Of a stretch of DNA of 64,000 bases, positions 1-9,924 are shown one piece after another. The number at the start of each line of letters is the position of its first letter. The first letter of the stretch is position 1. Under the pieces are notes generated by a model. The model was not told the origin of the DNA, made no database searches, and saw only the letters and a program-made list of their open reading frames with translations. The stretch is from Pelodiscus sinensis. Its lineage: Eukaryota; Chordata; Testudines; Trionychidae. A program made the translations under genes and the position numbers. Where the stretch lies: assembly GCF_049634645.1 (NCBI RefSeq), contig NC_134714.1:134014660-134078659 (forward strand). The letters are read 5' to 3'.

Positions 1-547
1 TCCTGTATGATATTAGAGTTTCCAACCAACTTGTCTACCAGCAAAAATAAATTAAAAAATTAAGGACTCAAAAGACAAAGTAAACTCAAATTACTAATTA
101 TTTCACAATCTGGCACCGGAGACCTATTCTAAGCCTCCTAAGACAAATATTGAGATGGGAAGGTTCAGAAATAAGACAAGGTAGCAGAGAGCAAAGGAGC
201 TGTTCAGAGGTGCGCAGATACTAGGGTGATGGGCTGCAGCACGAAACCCTAGAACAAGCCTCCAAGAGAAAGCTCGGGTGCTGCTCTGAATTTTGGAAAG
301 CAGCCATTCCCTGACAGAAGGGAGTTATGATCTAAGACTGGAAGCTGGAATGCAGAGCAATATGGGCCCTGGTACAGCCAAAGGATGTTTATAATAGCTC
401 CTCCCCACACTTCTGAACCCCTCCCCTCAGAACCCCCCAAAGACCTCCTCGAGCTGCCTTCCCCACCCACCTGGGGGGCCCTTTGATGAGACAGTTCACT
501 CTCCTATGGCCCCTTTAACCCAAAAATCTAACCTAGCCAGCTCCATT

Positions 548-675
548 ATCATCCCCACTTCAGATGCAAGGAAATGGAGGCCTAGAACAGCAAAAAGGCA
601 AAGCTATGTAGCTGATCAGTGGCAGAGTCGGAAAAAGAACCCACAAGTCCTGGCTCCCAAGCCCCAGGTTTAACG
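548..675 (-). repeat. MIR/CORE-SINE-like fragment
   Basis: The segment carries the reverse-complement MIR signature: AAATGGAGGCCTAGA, then GGCAGAGTCGG, then ACAAGTCCTGGCTCCCA. This mirrors the MIR text in which a careful cagtttcc phrase follows ccagctctgcca. It is an old, diverged copy. The rest of 1-1290 shows no gene that I can recognise. Confidence 0.55.
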
Positions 676-1289
676 GACCACACCCCATTCACCTCCCAGA
701 ACCAGGGCAGATCTCAGGAGCTGTGACTCCAAGCCCCCCACACCTACCACCTCACTAGGGCCTGCAGCTCTCCCTACAGGACACCACATCCCATGTCTTT
801 GGTGACGCTGTCCCACCCTGAGCACCGAAAAGCTTCCTTCTGCTGGTGCAAGCCCTTCCCCAACTCAGCACCCCAGGCCCCTTGATGCCCTCCATCCAAA
901 TCTTATGCCCCCCATCCCAATTCTCCCATCTTAGTGTCCCCCACACACCTCTCTGGTCCTCTCCCAACAACCCCCATTGTGGGCTTCAGCACCCCACCCC
1001 CTGCCAATACTCTCCTCAGCTCCCTCAGATCTTCACCACTCAGGACCCCTCTCTGGACCCTCACCCACTTCACCTCCTACACATTCCCCATCGCAGACTC
1101 CCAACTCCCCATCCCCTCAGGTCCCTATACCCCACTTCAAGGCCTCAGCTCCTCCCCACACTTCTGAAACCCTCCCCTCAGAACCTCCCCCCGGGGGCCT
1201 TTCCCCCAACTCCCCTGCTCCCACCTCAGAGCCTGCGCTCTCTAGAAGATATCCAGTCCTCTCAGAGACCTCAGCCCCACACCCGTAGA

Positions 1290-2215
1290 GCCCCTCTTCT
1301 GAGCCCCCCCATAACCAGAGCCCCCCGAGACCTCAGCCCCCCAGAGCTCACTCCCAGAGCCCCTATGCTGAGCCCCCACATAACCAGAGCCCCCTCAGAG
1401 ACCTCAGCCCCCCCACCCACAGAGCCCCCTCCATGCCCAGAACCCCACCAAGACCTCAGTCTCCCCACTCCCAGAGCCCCCCGTGACCTCAGCCCCCCAC
1501 CTGCAGAGCCCCTCTTCTGAACCTCCCCTACCCCCAGGGCCCCCCCCCAGACCTCAGCCCCCCACCTCCGTACTCCCAGGGCCCCCCCGAGACCTCAGCC
1601 CACCACCCTTAGAGCCCCCCCAGAGACCTCAGCCCCCCACCTCCCTACCCCCAGGGACCTCAGCCCCCCACCCCCCCGCCCCCAGGGCCCCCCCCAGAGA
1701 TCTGAGCCCCCCACCCCCCTACTCCCAGGGCCCCCCCAGAGACCTCAGCCCCCTACTCCCAGGGCCCCCCCCCAGAGACCTCAGCCCCCTACCCCCAGGG
1801 CCCCCCCAGAGATCTGAGCCCCCCCCTACCCCCAGGCCCCCCCCAGAGACCTCAGCCCCCCACCCCCCTACTCCCAGGGCCCCCCCAGAGACCTCAGCCC
1901 CCTACCCCCAGGGCCCCCCCAGAGATCTGAGCCCCCCACCCCCCCTACTCCCAGGGCCCCCCCAGAGACCTCAGCCCCCCACCCCCTACCCCCAGGGCCC
2001 CCCCAGAGACCTCAGCCCCCCACCCCCCACCCCCAGGGCCCCCCCAGAGACCTCAGCCCCCCACCCCCCACCCCCAGGGCCCCCCCAGAGACCTCAGCCC
2101 CCCACCCCCCTACTCCCAGGCCCCCCCCAGGGACCTCAGCCCCCCACCCCCTACCCCCAGGGCCCCCCCCAGAGATCTGAGCCCCCCACCCCCCAGGGCC
2201 CCCCCAGCATCCTCC
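1290..2215. repeat. C-rich minisatellite (about 36 bp unit)
   Basis: Units of the form CAGGGCCCCCCCAGAGACC followed by TCAGCCCCCCACCCCC repeat with length variation from about 1.29 kb up to the CpG island. The first copies, before 1.5 kb, are diverged and the later ones are nearly uniform. Open reading frames across it are proline-rich artefacts of the repeat. The G-rich strand is the minus strand. If SETD1A starts in the adjacent CpG island this would sit in its first intron, which is an inference. Confidence 0.9.
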
Positions 2216-2860
2216 CCCGCCCCCCTCGTAACCGTCCCCGCGCGCGCCGCTGCCCCTCACCCGCGGCCCCGCCCCCTCCGCCTCGCGCCCCCTTCCCCGC
2301 GCGCGCCGCCGCCGCTCTCACCTCCCTGCTCCCGGCCCCTCCCCCCCCCGCGCGCGCGGCCTCTTCGCTCGGCGACCAGGGGGGGCCCGCTACTGCCGCC
2401 GCCGCAGACAGGGAGAGGGGGCGGGGCCAACGGCCGACGTCCCGCCGGCTCGCGCGAGACTTCCCGCCGGCTGGCCCGCTCCACCCCCGCCTTCGCCGGC
2501 TCTGTGCGTTCGCGACCGCAGTTTCGACGCGGGAGATAATACCGATTTCCCTCCGCGGCAGGCGGGACCGCGCCGCCGCCGCCCTCCTCCCCCCCGCGCC
2601 CTCCCCCCGCGGCGCAGCCATTTCTTCTCTCTCGTCCCTCCAAGCGCGGGGGTCGTGTGACGAATCCGCCGAGCCCAAACCCCAGCTACCTGCGCCGCAG
2701 GGAGAGCCAGCCGCGCACTTTCGCCACAAACTGGCCTCGGGGGAAACCTGCTTCCCTCGCCCCTCGCCGCGGCGCGCAGAGCCACTGGGGGGAGCGTGAC
2801 TCATCCTCACGCGCCCGGCTATTTTTGAAGGGCCCACTTGGAGATGGCGGGAGCGAATCT
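2205..2860 (-). promoter_or_regulatory. CpG island, candidate SETD1A promoter and first exon
   Basis: Dense CpG sequence (many CGCGCG runs) with E2F-like TTCCCGCC around 2461. On the minus strand a strong splice donor GGAG|GTGAGAG lies at 2316-2322, and a second possible donor CGCAG|GTAGCT lies near 2690. In human 16p11.2 the gene after ORAI3 in the same direction is SETD1A, whose first exon is noncoding, and the spacing here (about 5 kb past the ORAI3 poly(A) signal) fits. No SETD1A protein segment was recognised in the window, so the assignment rests on synteny and island position only. Confidence 0.5.
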
Positions 2861-4445
2861 GCTCTTCTGAACTCGCAGCTAGTTCCTAGGGGCAAGGCAC
2901 AACCTCGGCACTTTCGCCATGCGACGGCATGCATTTAAATACATTTAAATAATTAACAGCAATACTGCGTGACGCTGAAAGGAAGACAGCGATGGATCGT
3001 AACGAGGGGGGGGGATTAGATGTCCGAGGAACGAATCGGATTTGGCGAAATGGCAGCTAAGGGAGGGAGTGTTATTCGCCTGCAGCACTTTCGCCACGGG
3101 CATGCATTGCATTCCAGTCCCTCTCAATACTTCAGTACAGCGCTATAGAAAAGCCAACAGGAGACAGGTGACTCCTGAGCTGCCCTCACCGGCTCATACG
3201 ACTTTTATGGAGCGGAGAATGAGAGAGGCAGGAATGGAATCTACTTTGGTGAATGTGTAGCTTGCTGCTAGAAAGGGAATAAACTTTTATTCGAGTCCGG
3301 CACTTTCGCCAGGGGTGGGGCTACATTTCAATATATTTTAATAATGTATTTCACAACTGTAGCAAAGCCAAGAAGAATCGTGAGACCAACTCTATAGTCT
3401 GTTGTTTTATAGTGCGGAAATAGATGGCTGAGAGATTATATCTACTTTGCTGAAATTTTATCTAGGACTTAAGGGTTAAATGTAATAGTGTATATGTGCA
3501 CCCATCACTTTCGTTATGAGTGGGTAAATAAAATAGCCAGTAAGCTGACTAATGACCCTGTCCTCAAAAAAAACTAGCCTATTATCTGTGTAGATGGAAA
3601 GGTTCAAGTATTGAATCTGCTCTTGCGAAATCCCAGGTAATACCATAGCTATTGGAGAACGAGAAAAGGGTGTCAATTATTCATACCTTGCACTTTCACC
3701 ATGAACTAGAAGAAAGTCAATTATATAATAACGACCTACAATGCAACGGAAGAATCAGTGGGAGACAAATGAACCCATGACTGTATATATTACTTAAAGG
3801 AAGTAATTCCCATTTACTGCATTGAATCTGCTTTGTCGAAAACTAGTTTCAGTGTCTAAGGGGAATCCTAGGAGATTGGTTTACCTACCGCACTTTTGCC
3901 ATAAGGTGTAATAAATGACAATACATTAAAATAACTTCCTCCCTTTAGAGAGTCACGAGTAGGAGAGAAATCAGCCCTTTCATTAACATAATGTAATTAG
4001 TTTATTTTAAGTGTTATGGCGAATATGCTAGAGCCAAGTAGATATGGGGGATAAAGAAAAAACTGCTGTCTTATCCCCAGCAAGCACTTTCGTCAGAGGT
4101 TAGAAAAAAATCATTATCTAAGTTAAATAACATCAGAGAGCAGAAAATCAATCATTACTTCACCAATTTTTAAGGCCACGTGCAAATTGTGTGGAATCTA
4201 CGAAATAATCACCTGACTTTTTTCATAAGGAAGGCAATAAAAAGCGAGTGACTCATCTTCTGCACTTTCATTGTGGAAATGTCAATAAATGGAAATATAT
4301 CTAGGGAAGTAATAAACCATCCAGATGTGGTGGGATATATCCAAAATCTCATGAAAAGCCAAATTAAATGCTAATTCATCAAGCCTGTTTTTTTTTCATT
4401 TACTTGACAGAAGAGAGGGATGTGTATGTCGAATCTGCTACTGCC
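2715..4445. repeat. Ancient tandem array, about 193-bp units
   Basis: A GCACTTTCGCCA-like block recurs at 2715, 2908, 3085, 3300, 3505, 3690, 3890, 4084 and 4262 (spacings 177-215). Each from the second onward is preceded by a GAATCTGCTTTGGCGAAA-like block (near 2850, 3031, 3237, 3440, 3616, 3825, 4018, 4190; a last one at 4428). Between them lies AT-rich sequence of the ATTTAAATA type. The rest of each unit has diverged almost beyond recognition. Copies nearest the CpG island keep TTTCGCC; distal ones read TTCACC, TTTGCC or TTCATT. No coding potential is seen. Confidence 0.75.
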
Positions 4446-4473
4446 ATTCCATAGGCCCAATTACAACCTCCTG

Positions 4474-4912
4474 AAGGCTGTGTCTACACTGGGCCACTTA
4501 TTCCGGAAAATCAGCCGCTTTTCCGGAATAAGCTGCGAGCTGTCTACACTGGCCCTTGAATTTCCGGAAAAGCAACGACGCTCTACTGTACAAAATCAGC
4601 CGCTATTCCAGAAAAACTATTCTGCTCCCGCTCGGGTATAAGTCCTTATTCCGGAACACTGTTCCGGAAAAGGGCCAGTGTAGACAGCCCAGTAGTCTTT
4701 TCCGGAAAAAAGCCCCGATCGCGAAAATGACGCTCGGGGTTCTTTTCTGGAAAAGCGCGTCTACATTGGCCACAGACGCTTTTCCAGAAAAAGGGCTTTT
4801 CCGGAAAAGCAGCCTGCCAATGTAGACGCTCCTTTTCCGGAAATGCTTAAAACAGAATAGTATTCCGTTTTAAGCATTTCCGGAAATTCATGCCAGTGTA
4901 GACACAGCCCTT
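4474..4912. mobile_element. MITE with GGCTGTGTCTACACTGG ends
   Basis: The left end AAGGCTGTGTCTACACTGG and the right end CCAGTGTAGACACAGCCCTT are inverted copies. The interior is a series of palindromic TTCCGGAA blocks with further internal CAGTGTAGAC repeats, typical of non-autonomous DNA transposons seen widely in turtle and crocodilian genomes. It has no coding capacity. A clean target-site duplication was not found. Confidence 0.8.
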
Positions 4913-5012
4913 GGGTATATATAGTGCCATCTGGGACCAATTTGCATCCTGTGACCTATTTTTTGATAGCTTTCACAAGTGTTGAATCTATTGATTTCAC
5001 TTCACAGACAGA

Positions 5013-5390
5013 AGGGCTGTGTCTAGACTGGCATGATTTTGTGGAAATACTTTTAACAGAAAAGTTTTTCCGTTAAAAGTATTACCGCAAAAGCGTGTCT
5101 AGATTGGCACGGATGCTTTGGCCAGTCTAGACGTGATTTTGCGCAAGAAAGCCCCGATCACCATTTTAGCCATCGGGGCTTTTTTGCGCAAAACGGTTCT
5201 TCCCTGTTTACACTGGCCCTCTCGAGCAAGTATTCTTGCGCAAGAGGGCTTTTTCCCGAGTGGGAGCGTGAAAGTATTTGGGCAAGAAGCACTGATTTTG
5301 TACATTACAAAGTCAGTGTTCTTGCACAAATTCAAGCGGCCAGTGTAGACAGCTGGCAAGTTTTTGCGCAAAATCTTGCCAGTCTAGATG
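5013..5390. mobile_element. MITE with GGGCTGTGTCTAGACTGGCA ends
   Basis: The left end GGCTGTGTCTAGACTGGCA pairs with TTGCCAGTCTAGA on the right. The interior contains repeated TTTTGCGCAAAA palindromes. It is related to, but distinct from, the element 100 bp to its left. Non-coding. Confidence 0.75.
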
Positions 5391-5699
5391 CCCCCAAGGA
5401 GTCAACACAGAGTTGAGTGCAAGCAGATACAAGGTGCCCCCAAGTCTTTCTTGACGCCCACTAGCCCTGAAAACCAGCAAGCCACAGTTTGGGTCCTGCC
5501 CATTGTTGGGGTCACTGGGCATGATCCTAGGTAACTCGGGGGAGTGGAAGATCACAAGGATCGATGAAGCCCCCCCGCTCTAGGCCCAAGCACCCCTCTT
5601 CCCCCACCTTCCGCCCCTTCCCGCCCCAGGCATAACTTTTCTTTGGCTCGCTAATAGCTGGGAACAGCAAGACAGACAGACCTTGAGGTTGCCTAGTTA

Positions 5700-6000
5700 C
5701 TATCAGTGGTACAGAAGAAGAATTCAGATGTGTCTCTGTAGAGGGGAGGAGAAGCAACATGTCCCAGCGTGGGAACCTTGCTACAATTCACTATTTTCCT
5801 GCAAGTAAACAACCTGGGAGTATAAGGAGGGGAAACTGCTTCCGTTGGTGTGCTTGATCTGAGATGTCTAGTCTCCTGGCACCTATTTGAGCGTTCAAAT
5901 AAACTTTTTTTGCTTCTCCACACCGGTGTGTTTATTGGAGCACGCACACCGGGCACTGAACCCAGCTGTTGCCCCCCTCGGGCACTGTGTGCTGGCAACA
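5700..6000 (+). mobile_element. Possible solo LTR of an old endogenous retrovirus
   Basis: A TATAAG box at 5821, an AATAAA signal at 5898-5903 and a following T- and GT-rich stretch occur at the spacing of a U3-R-U5 unit, and the segment ends in GGCAACA. No internal retroviral genes, primer-binding site or second LTR was seen. The left boundary and target-site duplication are uncertain, so this is a tentative call. Confidence 0.3.
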
Positions 6001-6600
6001 CCATCTTTATTGAGAGGATGGGGTATTACACCCATTGTACCCAAGATCTACCACCAACAAGCACATTAACATTGCATGGGGGACATTAACACTGCGGGGG
6101 AGGCACTGGTTCTGTGGGGACAATATGCAGATCACATCTGCAGATGTCTCCTCTCTCCAGCAGATTCAAGTAGATGCTTGCAGTGGGAGATGGATGAGTC
6201 TCATTGTCACATAAAAGCGTGTGGAGCATAGATGAAGAATTAACAAGAGCAACCTTCCTAACCCCTCACCCCCAGCCACTGACCCACGTGTACCTATAAA
6301 GGCCACTTCATGGTCTTAGTCCCTTACTAACCTCCCTATTTAACTCTTCTCCCCAGTAGTCGGCAGGTGTTAAAGTTCATTATGTGAAATATCCAACATG
6401 GTTTCAACTGAAGGCTGGGACAGGCCTGATTCACATCTCAGGGGACTCCTAAGAGGCAGGCAAAGGATGGTTTATTCCAAGGCTAAAATGACATGAATTA
6501 CAAAATACACTAGGGGCTTGTGTACGCAAAGTAAAGAAGAAAAAACGTGGCACAAACACATTGGGGTGTTGTTCATATGGTTAAGACAGGGCACAGAATT
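6001..6600. other. No recognised feature
   Basis: Intergenic sequence between the possible LTR and a MIR. I see no exon, tandem repeat or strong regulatory signal. Confidence 0.6.
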
Positions 6601-6610
6601 AGGATAGTTG

Positions 6611-6725
6611 GTTTCTATGCCCAGCTTAGCCACAGCCTCCCTCTGGGACTTTGGGCCAATCGCTGAATCTCTCTGGGCCTCGGTTTCCTCTTCTGAAGCA
6701 GGAAGAATGATCCTGTCTTTGTCTG
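6611..6725 (+). repeat. MIR SINE
   Basis: The text follows the MIR consensus: CCCAGCTTAGCCAC, then GACTTTGGGCCAATC, then GGGCCTCGGTTTCCTC. The orientation is plus. It lies between the ORAI3 3' end and the candidate SETD1A promoter. Confidence 0.8.
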
Positions 6726-6917
6726 CGTAGGACACGAGCGGTCTGGGAGAGGGATCGTCTCTGCCGTACACCAGGGATCCCGCTCTCCGTCCAGGCCGGC
6801 AGGAAACAAGGAGCGACCATAAAGAAGAGATGAAGTAGGAGTCACTGAGCAACGCTGATTCTATTTTGCTTGGTGTAGGTCACCTCTTTGCTCACCTGGT
6901 GTAATTAACTCAATTCC

Positions 6918-6932
6918 CCACCAGAGGGCAGC
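6918..6932 (+). promoter_or_regulatory. CTCF-like motif
   Basis: CCACCAGAGGGCAGC matches the CTCF core consensus, on the plus strand. It lies in the ORAI3-SETD1A intergenic interval, 480 bp from an opposite-strand motif at 7398. Occupancy is unknown. Confidence 0.5.
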
Positions 6933-7397
6933 GGTTACCCCGCTATTTCAGACCTAACTTCAAACTCTGCCTACAAACTTCTCTGCCTTTTGGGGTTACC
7001 TCTGTCCCTGAGCCAGCTAGTTCCCAGCCAGAGGGCAGGCCAGGAGCCGGCGCTCCGCGGGATGGGCGGGTGAGGGGAGGCCCCATGCCCGTTCCTCACT
7101 CCCTACAGCCAGAAGGGAGCTGGGGGCCCCTACAAGGGGAGGGGCCCATGTTCCGGGCCCCAGCTAAGGTTTCACACGCAGGAGTCTTACTTCATTTTCT
7201 CCATCCTGACTAGTCCAGACCTGAGCGCAGCCCTGGGGGTTTCGGTTCATGGCGTCCCTAAAACCGGTCCACACCCTACACCTGCCCCTCCCTGAATAAC
7301 ACCCAACACCCCCCTCCCTCCCCCAGGACAGGCCAGGGCTGGTGTAGCTGGCAGCTCCCCCCACCACTGCAGCTAGCACCCCTGCCCTGCTCCCCAC

Positions 7398-7412
7398 AGC
7401 GCCCCCTGCTGG
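7398..7412 (-). promoter_or_regulatory. CTCF-like motif
   Basis: On the minus strand this reads CCAGCAGGGGGCGCT, a full match to the CTCF core. It points opposite to the motif at 6918. Confidence 0.55.
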
Positions 7413-7898
7413 GAGAGGTGGGGGTGGCCACATCCGCTCCCCCGCTGCCCCTTCCAACCCAGACTCCAGCCCTGCGGGAGAGGCAGTCTGGCCCTTGGGC
7501 CCTGTTTCCCAGGCTCCCCTCTCATCCTGGCCCTGGGCCCAGTTCCCCCTCCTTCTCCGGCCAGCAGCATCTATTTCCAGGCAGGGTAAATGTTTATTCT
7601 GGATCAGGGACAGGGGGTATCAACAGAGACTGTTCCAAGGCTCAGCCTGCGGTGGGGTGGGGGGAAGATTCGGGCCCCCCTGCTCTAAGCCACTAACTTC
7701 CAGACCCCACCCAGAACCAGGGAGGTAACCCAGGAGTCCTGCTTCCCAGCCCCCTGGTGGAGGGAGCCAGGGTGATGCCTGTGGATCCAGCTGTCAATCA
7801 GAGACCGTTTCGCCCCCCGAGAACCCCCCGTGTCACCAGCCCCCCCCAAGAGCCGCCCCTGCAGATCAGTCCCAGCCAGGCCCTTTGCCAAAGAATCG

Positions 7899-7904
7899 TT
7901 TATT
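7899..7904 (-). terminator. ORAI3: ORAI3 poly(A) signal candidate
   Basis: The minus strand reads AATAAA in the context GTAAATAAACG, about 1.5 kb beyond the ORAI3 stop codon. A second AATAAA on the same strand at 7593-7598 is an alternative. Cleavage would be near 7.88 kb. Confidence 0.6.
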
Positions 7905-8239
7905 TACAACATGAAAAAAAAGGCACAAAAAATACCAGAAAATCCAGCAGCCTGGAGCCAGGCCACCCTCCCCAACGCGGGATCCGAGTCGCATGGCCAG
8001 GGGCCGCTCCCTTCCCACATCTGGGGGCAGAAGCCAGGAGTTCCAACTCCCAGCCCCCCTCCCCACGAGCACCAGACCCCACCCCCCGCCCAGCGGCTGC
8101 TGGTTCTAAGGCACCGCAGCATGGCTATGAATTGTGCAGCCTCTCTCGCACGCGGGACTGGCCGTCCGGCAAAGCCCGGATCTGTCGCGCCTCCCCGCGG
8201 GGCGGGCGTGCACTGTACTCTAAGCCCTGCGCAAAGCAC

Positions 8240-8625
8240 TAGCACTTTGTTTCCACTTAGCTGCTTGCCTGCATCTCGACTGAATCTGCGCCAACATATT
8301 ATAGGCCCTACAAAAAAAACACTGTCCGGCTGTTTCAGTTAAGCAGCTGGCAGGACCTGCGCCAACACATTACTACAGGCCCTACCAAAACCAGTGGTTC
8401 AGCAAAGCGACATGTGCTTCCCCTCCCACCCGCAGCCAACACCACAGTGTAGGTCCTACAAAAATATAATCTGTTGTGCTCTGCTTAAGCACCTGTGCCC
8501 TCTGCTCCTGCTTGACATGAGCCAAGCACAAGACACTTTGGGGTGGATTTTGGTTTGGTTTGACGCTGGCTCCTGCAGGAAGAGGGTATGAACCGTATTC
8601 TTAGAGGCCCTACATTAAGGCTAGC
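8240..8625 (-). repeat. Diverged tandem repeat in the ORAI3 3' UTR
   Basis: TGCGCCAACATATTA followed by TAGGCCCTACAAAA appears at 8287 and, slightly changed, at 8358. Weaker copies end in GTAGGTCCTACAAAA near 8450 and AGGCCCTACATT near 8605. The spacing is about 70-75 bp at first, then irregular. It lies between the ORAI3 stop and its poly(A) signal, so it would be transcribed. Confidence 0.6.
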
Positions 8626-9393
8626 TACTGTTTTGTTCTCGGCGGAGGAGCATCAACAGTAGCTGGAACAAAGGGTGCTGTCAGCTAGTCGGTCGTTTCG
8701 TTTAACGGAGAGTGGGGAGCAGGACACGTGGCCCCAGAAGAGGGGATGGGCCTTTCCGCTCCAGGACAGGGCTGGGGTTGATATGACATGAATTTGTTGC
8801 TTCTCAGCCCAGGTACCTCCAGGACAACTACCCCAAGCCCACCGCTGCTGGAGAGGCCAGTGAAGTGGCGATCTGGGCCCCCGTTAGGGGGCAGGGATGA
8901 AGCAGTGTGGCATCCACCCCAGCTCCCGGCCCACGGGGGCGAGCATGGGCGCGCCTGTGGCTGTACTTGTACCCCGATCGGTACGCCCCGGCTGGGCGGC
9001 ATTACAGAGGAAGCGGGGCCGGGAGCAGTAGCAGGTGGGAAGTGAGGGGACAGGGAGCCATTCCCCAGCTGGCATTGCTCAGTCAGGCCAGAAGAACCAG
9101 CCCCTCGTGTCTGGGGTATGGGAGACCCAGCCCGAAAGCAGCAGAGGCAGGAGATAGCCGGGAGCGGCCCCAGAAAGGCCACATCCGCCAGCCAGCAGCC
9201 CTCTCCCAGGACACAGGACACCGCCTACCCCCACCGGTTCAAGGCCACGGATGCAGCCAGAGTTGAGTTTGCAGGCCGGGAGTTCCCGTCTGGCTCACCG
9301 AGCAGCCGCACAGGGGATCAGCCAGGAAAGAACCCCCTGCGGGCGGGCGTCCCTGCGCCTCCTTCGGAGCTGGGGGGGGGGGCGGACCCGGCC

Positions 9394-9924
9394 TTACACC
9401 GTCTGCACGGCCCTCGCCTCCCCGTCCAGCTCGTGTTTGATCTTGCTGAGCTCCTCCAGCTCCTGCTGGTGCCGGTCGGTCTTGTGGCTCACCAGGGAGC
9501 GGTAGAAATGCAGGGCGAAGACGATGAACACCACGCCCACGGGCACCATGATGACGGTGGAGGTGACGGCGGCATCCCAGCCGGCCCCGCGCGCATGGGT
9601 GCTGGAGTTCGTCGGGCGGCCCACGGGCATGAACTTGACCCAGCAGATGAGCACCACCTCGGCGAGGAAGAGGAAGATGCCCAGGGCGGTGGAGAAGCCC
9701 CAGGCCAGCTCGATGTAGTGGTGCATGCGCTCGTGGGGCGACTCGTTGACCGAGTTGAGGTTGTGGATGTTGCTGACGGCCTCGATGTTGGGCAGGATGC
9801 AGGTGCTGACCATGAGGGCGAAGAGGTGCACGGCCACCAGCACCGTGGTGCAGGCGCTGAACGCCATCAGCAGCTCCCGCGAGTAGTCGTACTTGTCATC
9901 CAGCTGCACTTCCACCATCGCCAC
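9394..9924 (-). CDS. ORAI3: ORAI3 coding exon 2 (last)
   Basis: The acceptor CTGCAG lies at 9925-9930 and the exon opens in phase 0 with VAMVEVQL. It encodes residues 86-261, covering the rest of TM1 and TM2 to TM4, and ends with TAA at 9394-9396. Confidence 0.95.
   Translation of the reverse strand: MAMVEVQLDDKYDYSRELLMAFSACTTVLVAVHLFALMVSTCILPNIEAVSNIHNLNSVNESPHERMHHYIELAWGFSTALGIFLFLAEVVLICWVKFMPVGRPTNSSTHARGAGWDAAVTSTVIMVPVGVVFIVFALHFYRSLVSHKTDRHQQELEELSKIKHELDGEARAVQTV

Noticed and set aside
846..2799. Plus-strand proline-rich coding frames near the left end
   Set aside because: They follow the C-rich minisatellite and the CpG island; no recognised SETD1A or other protein segment.
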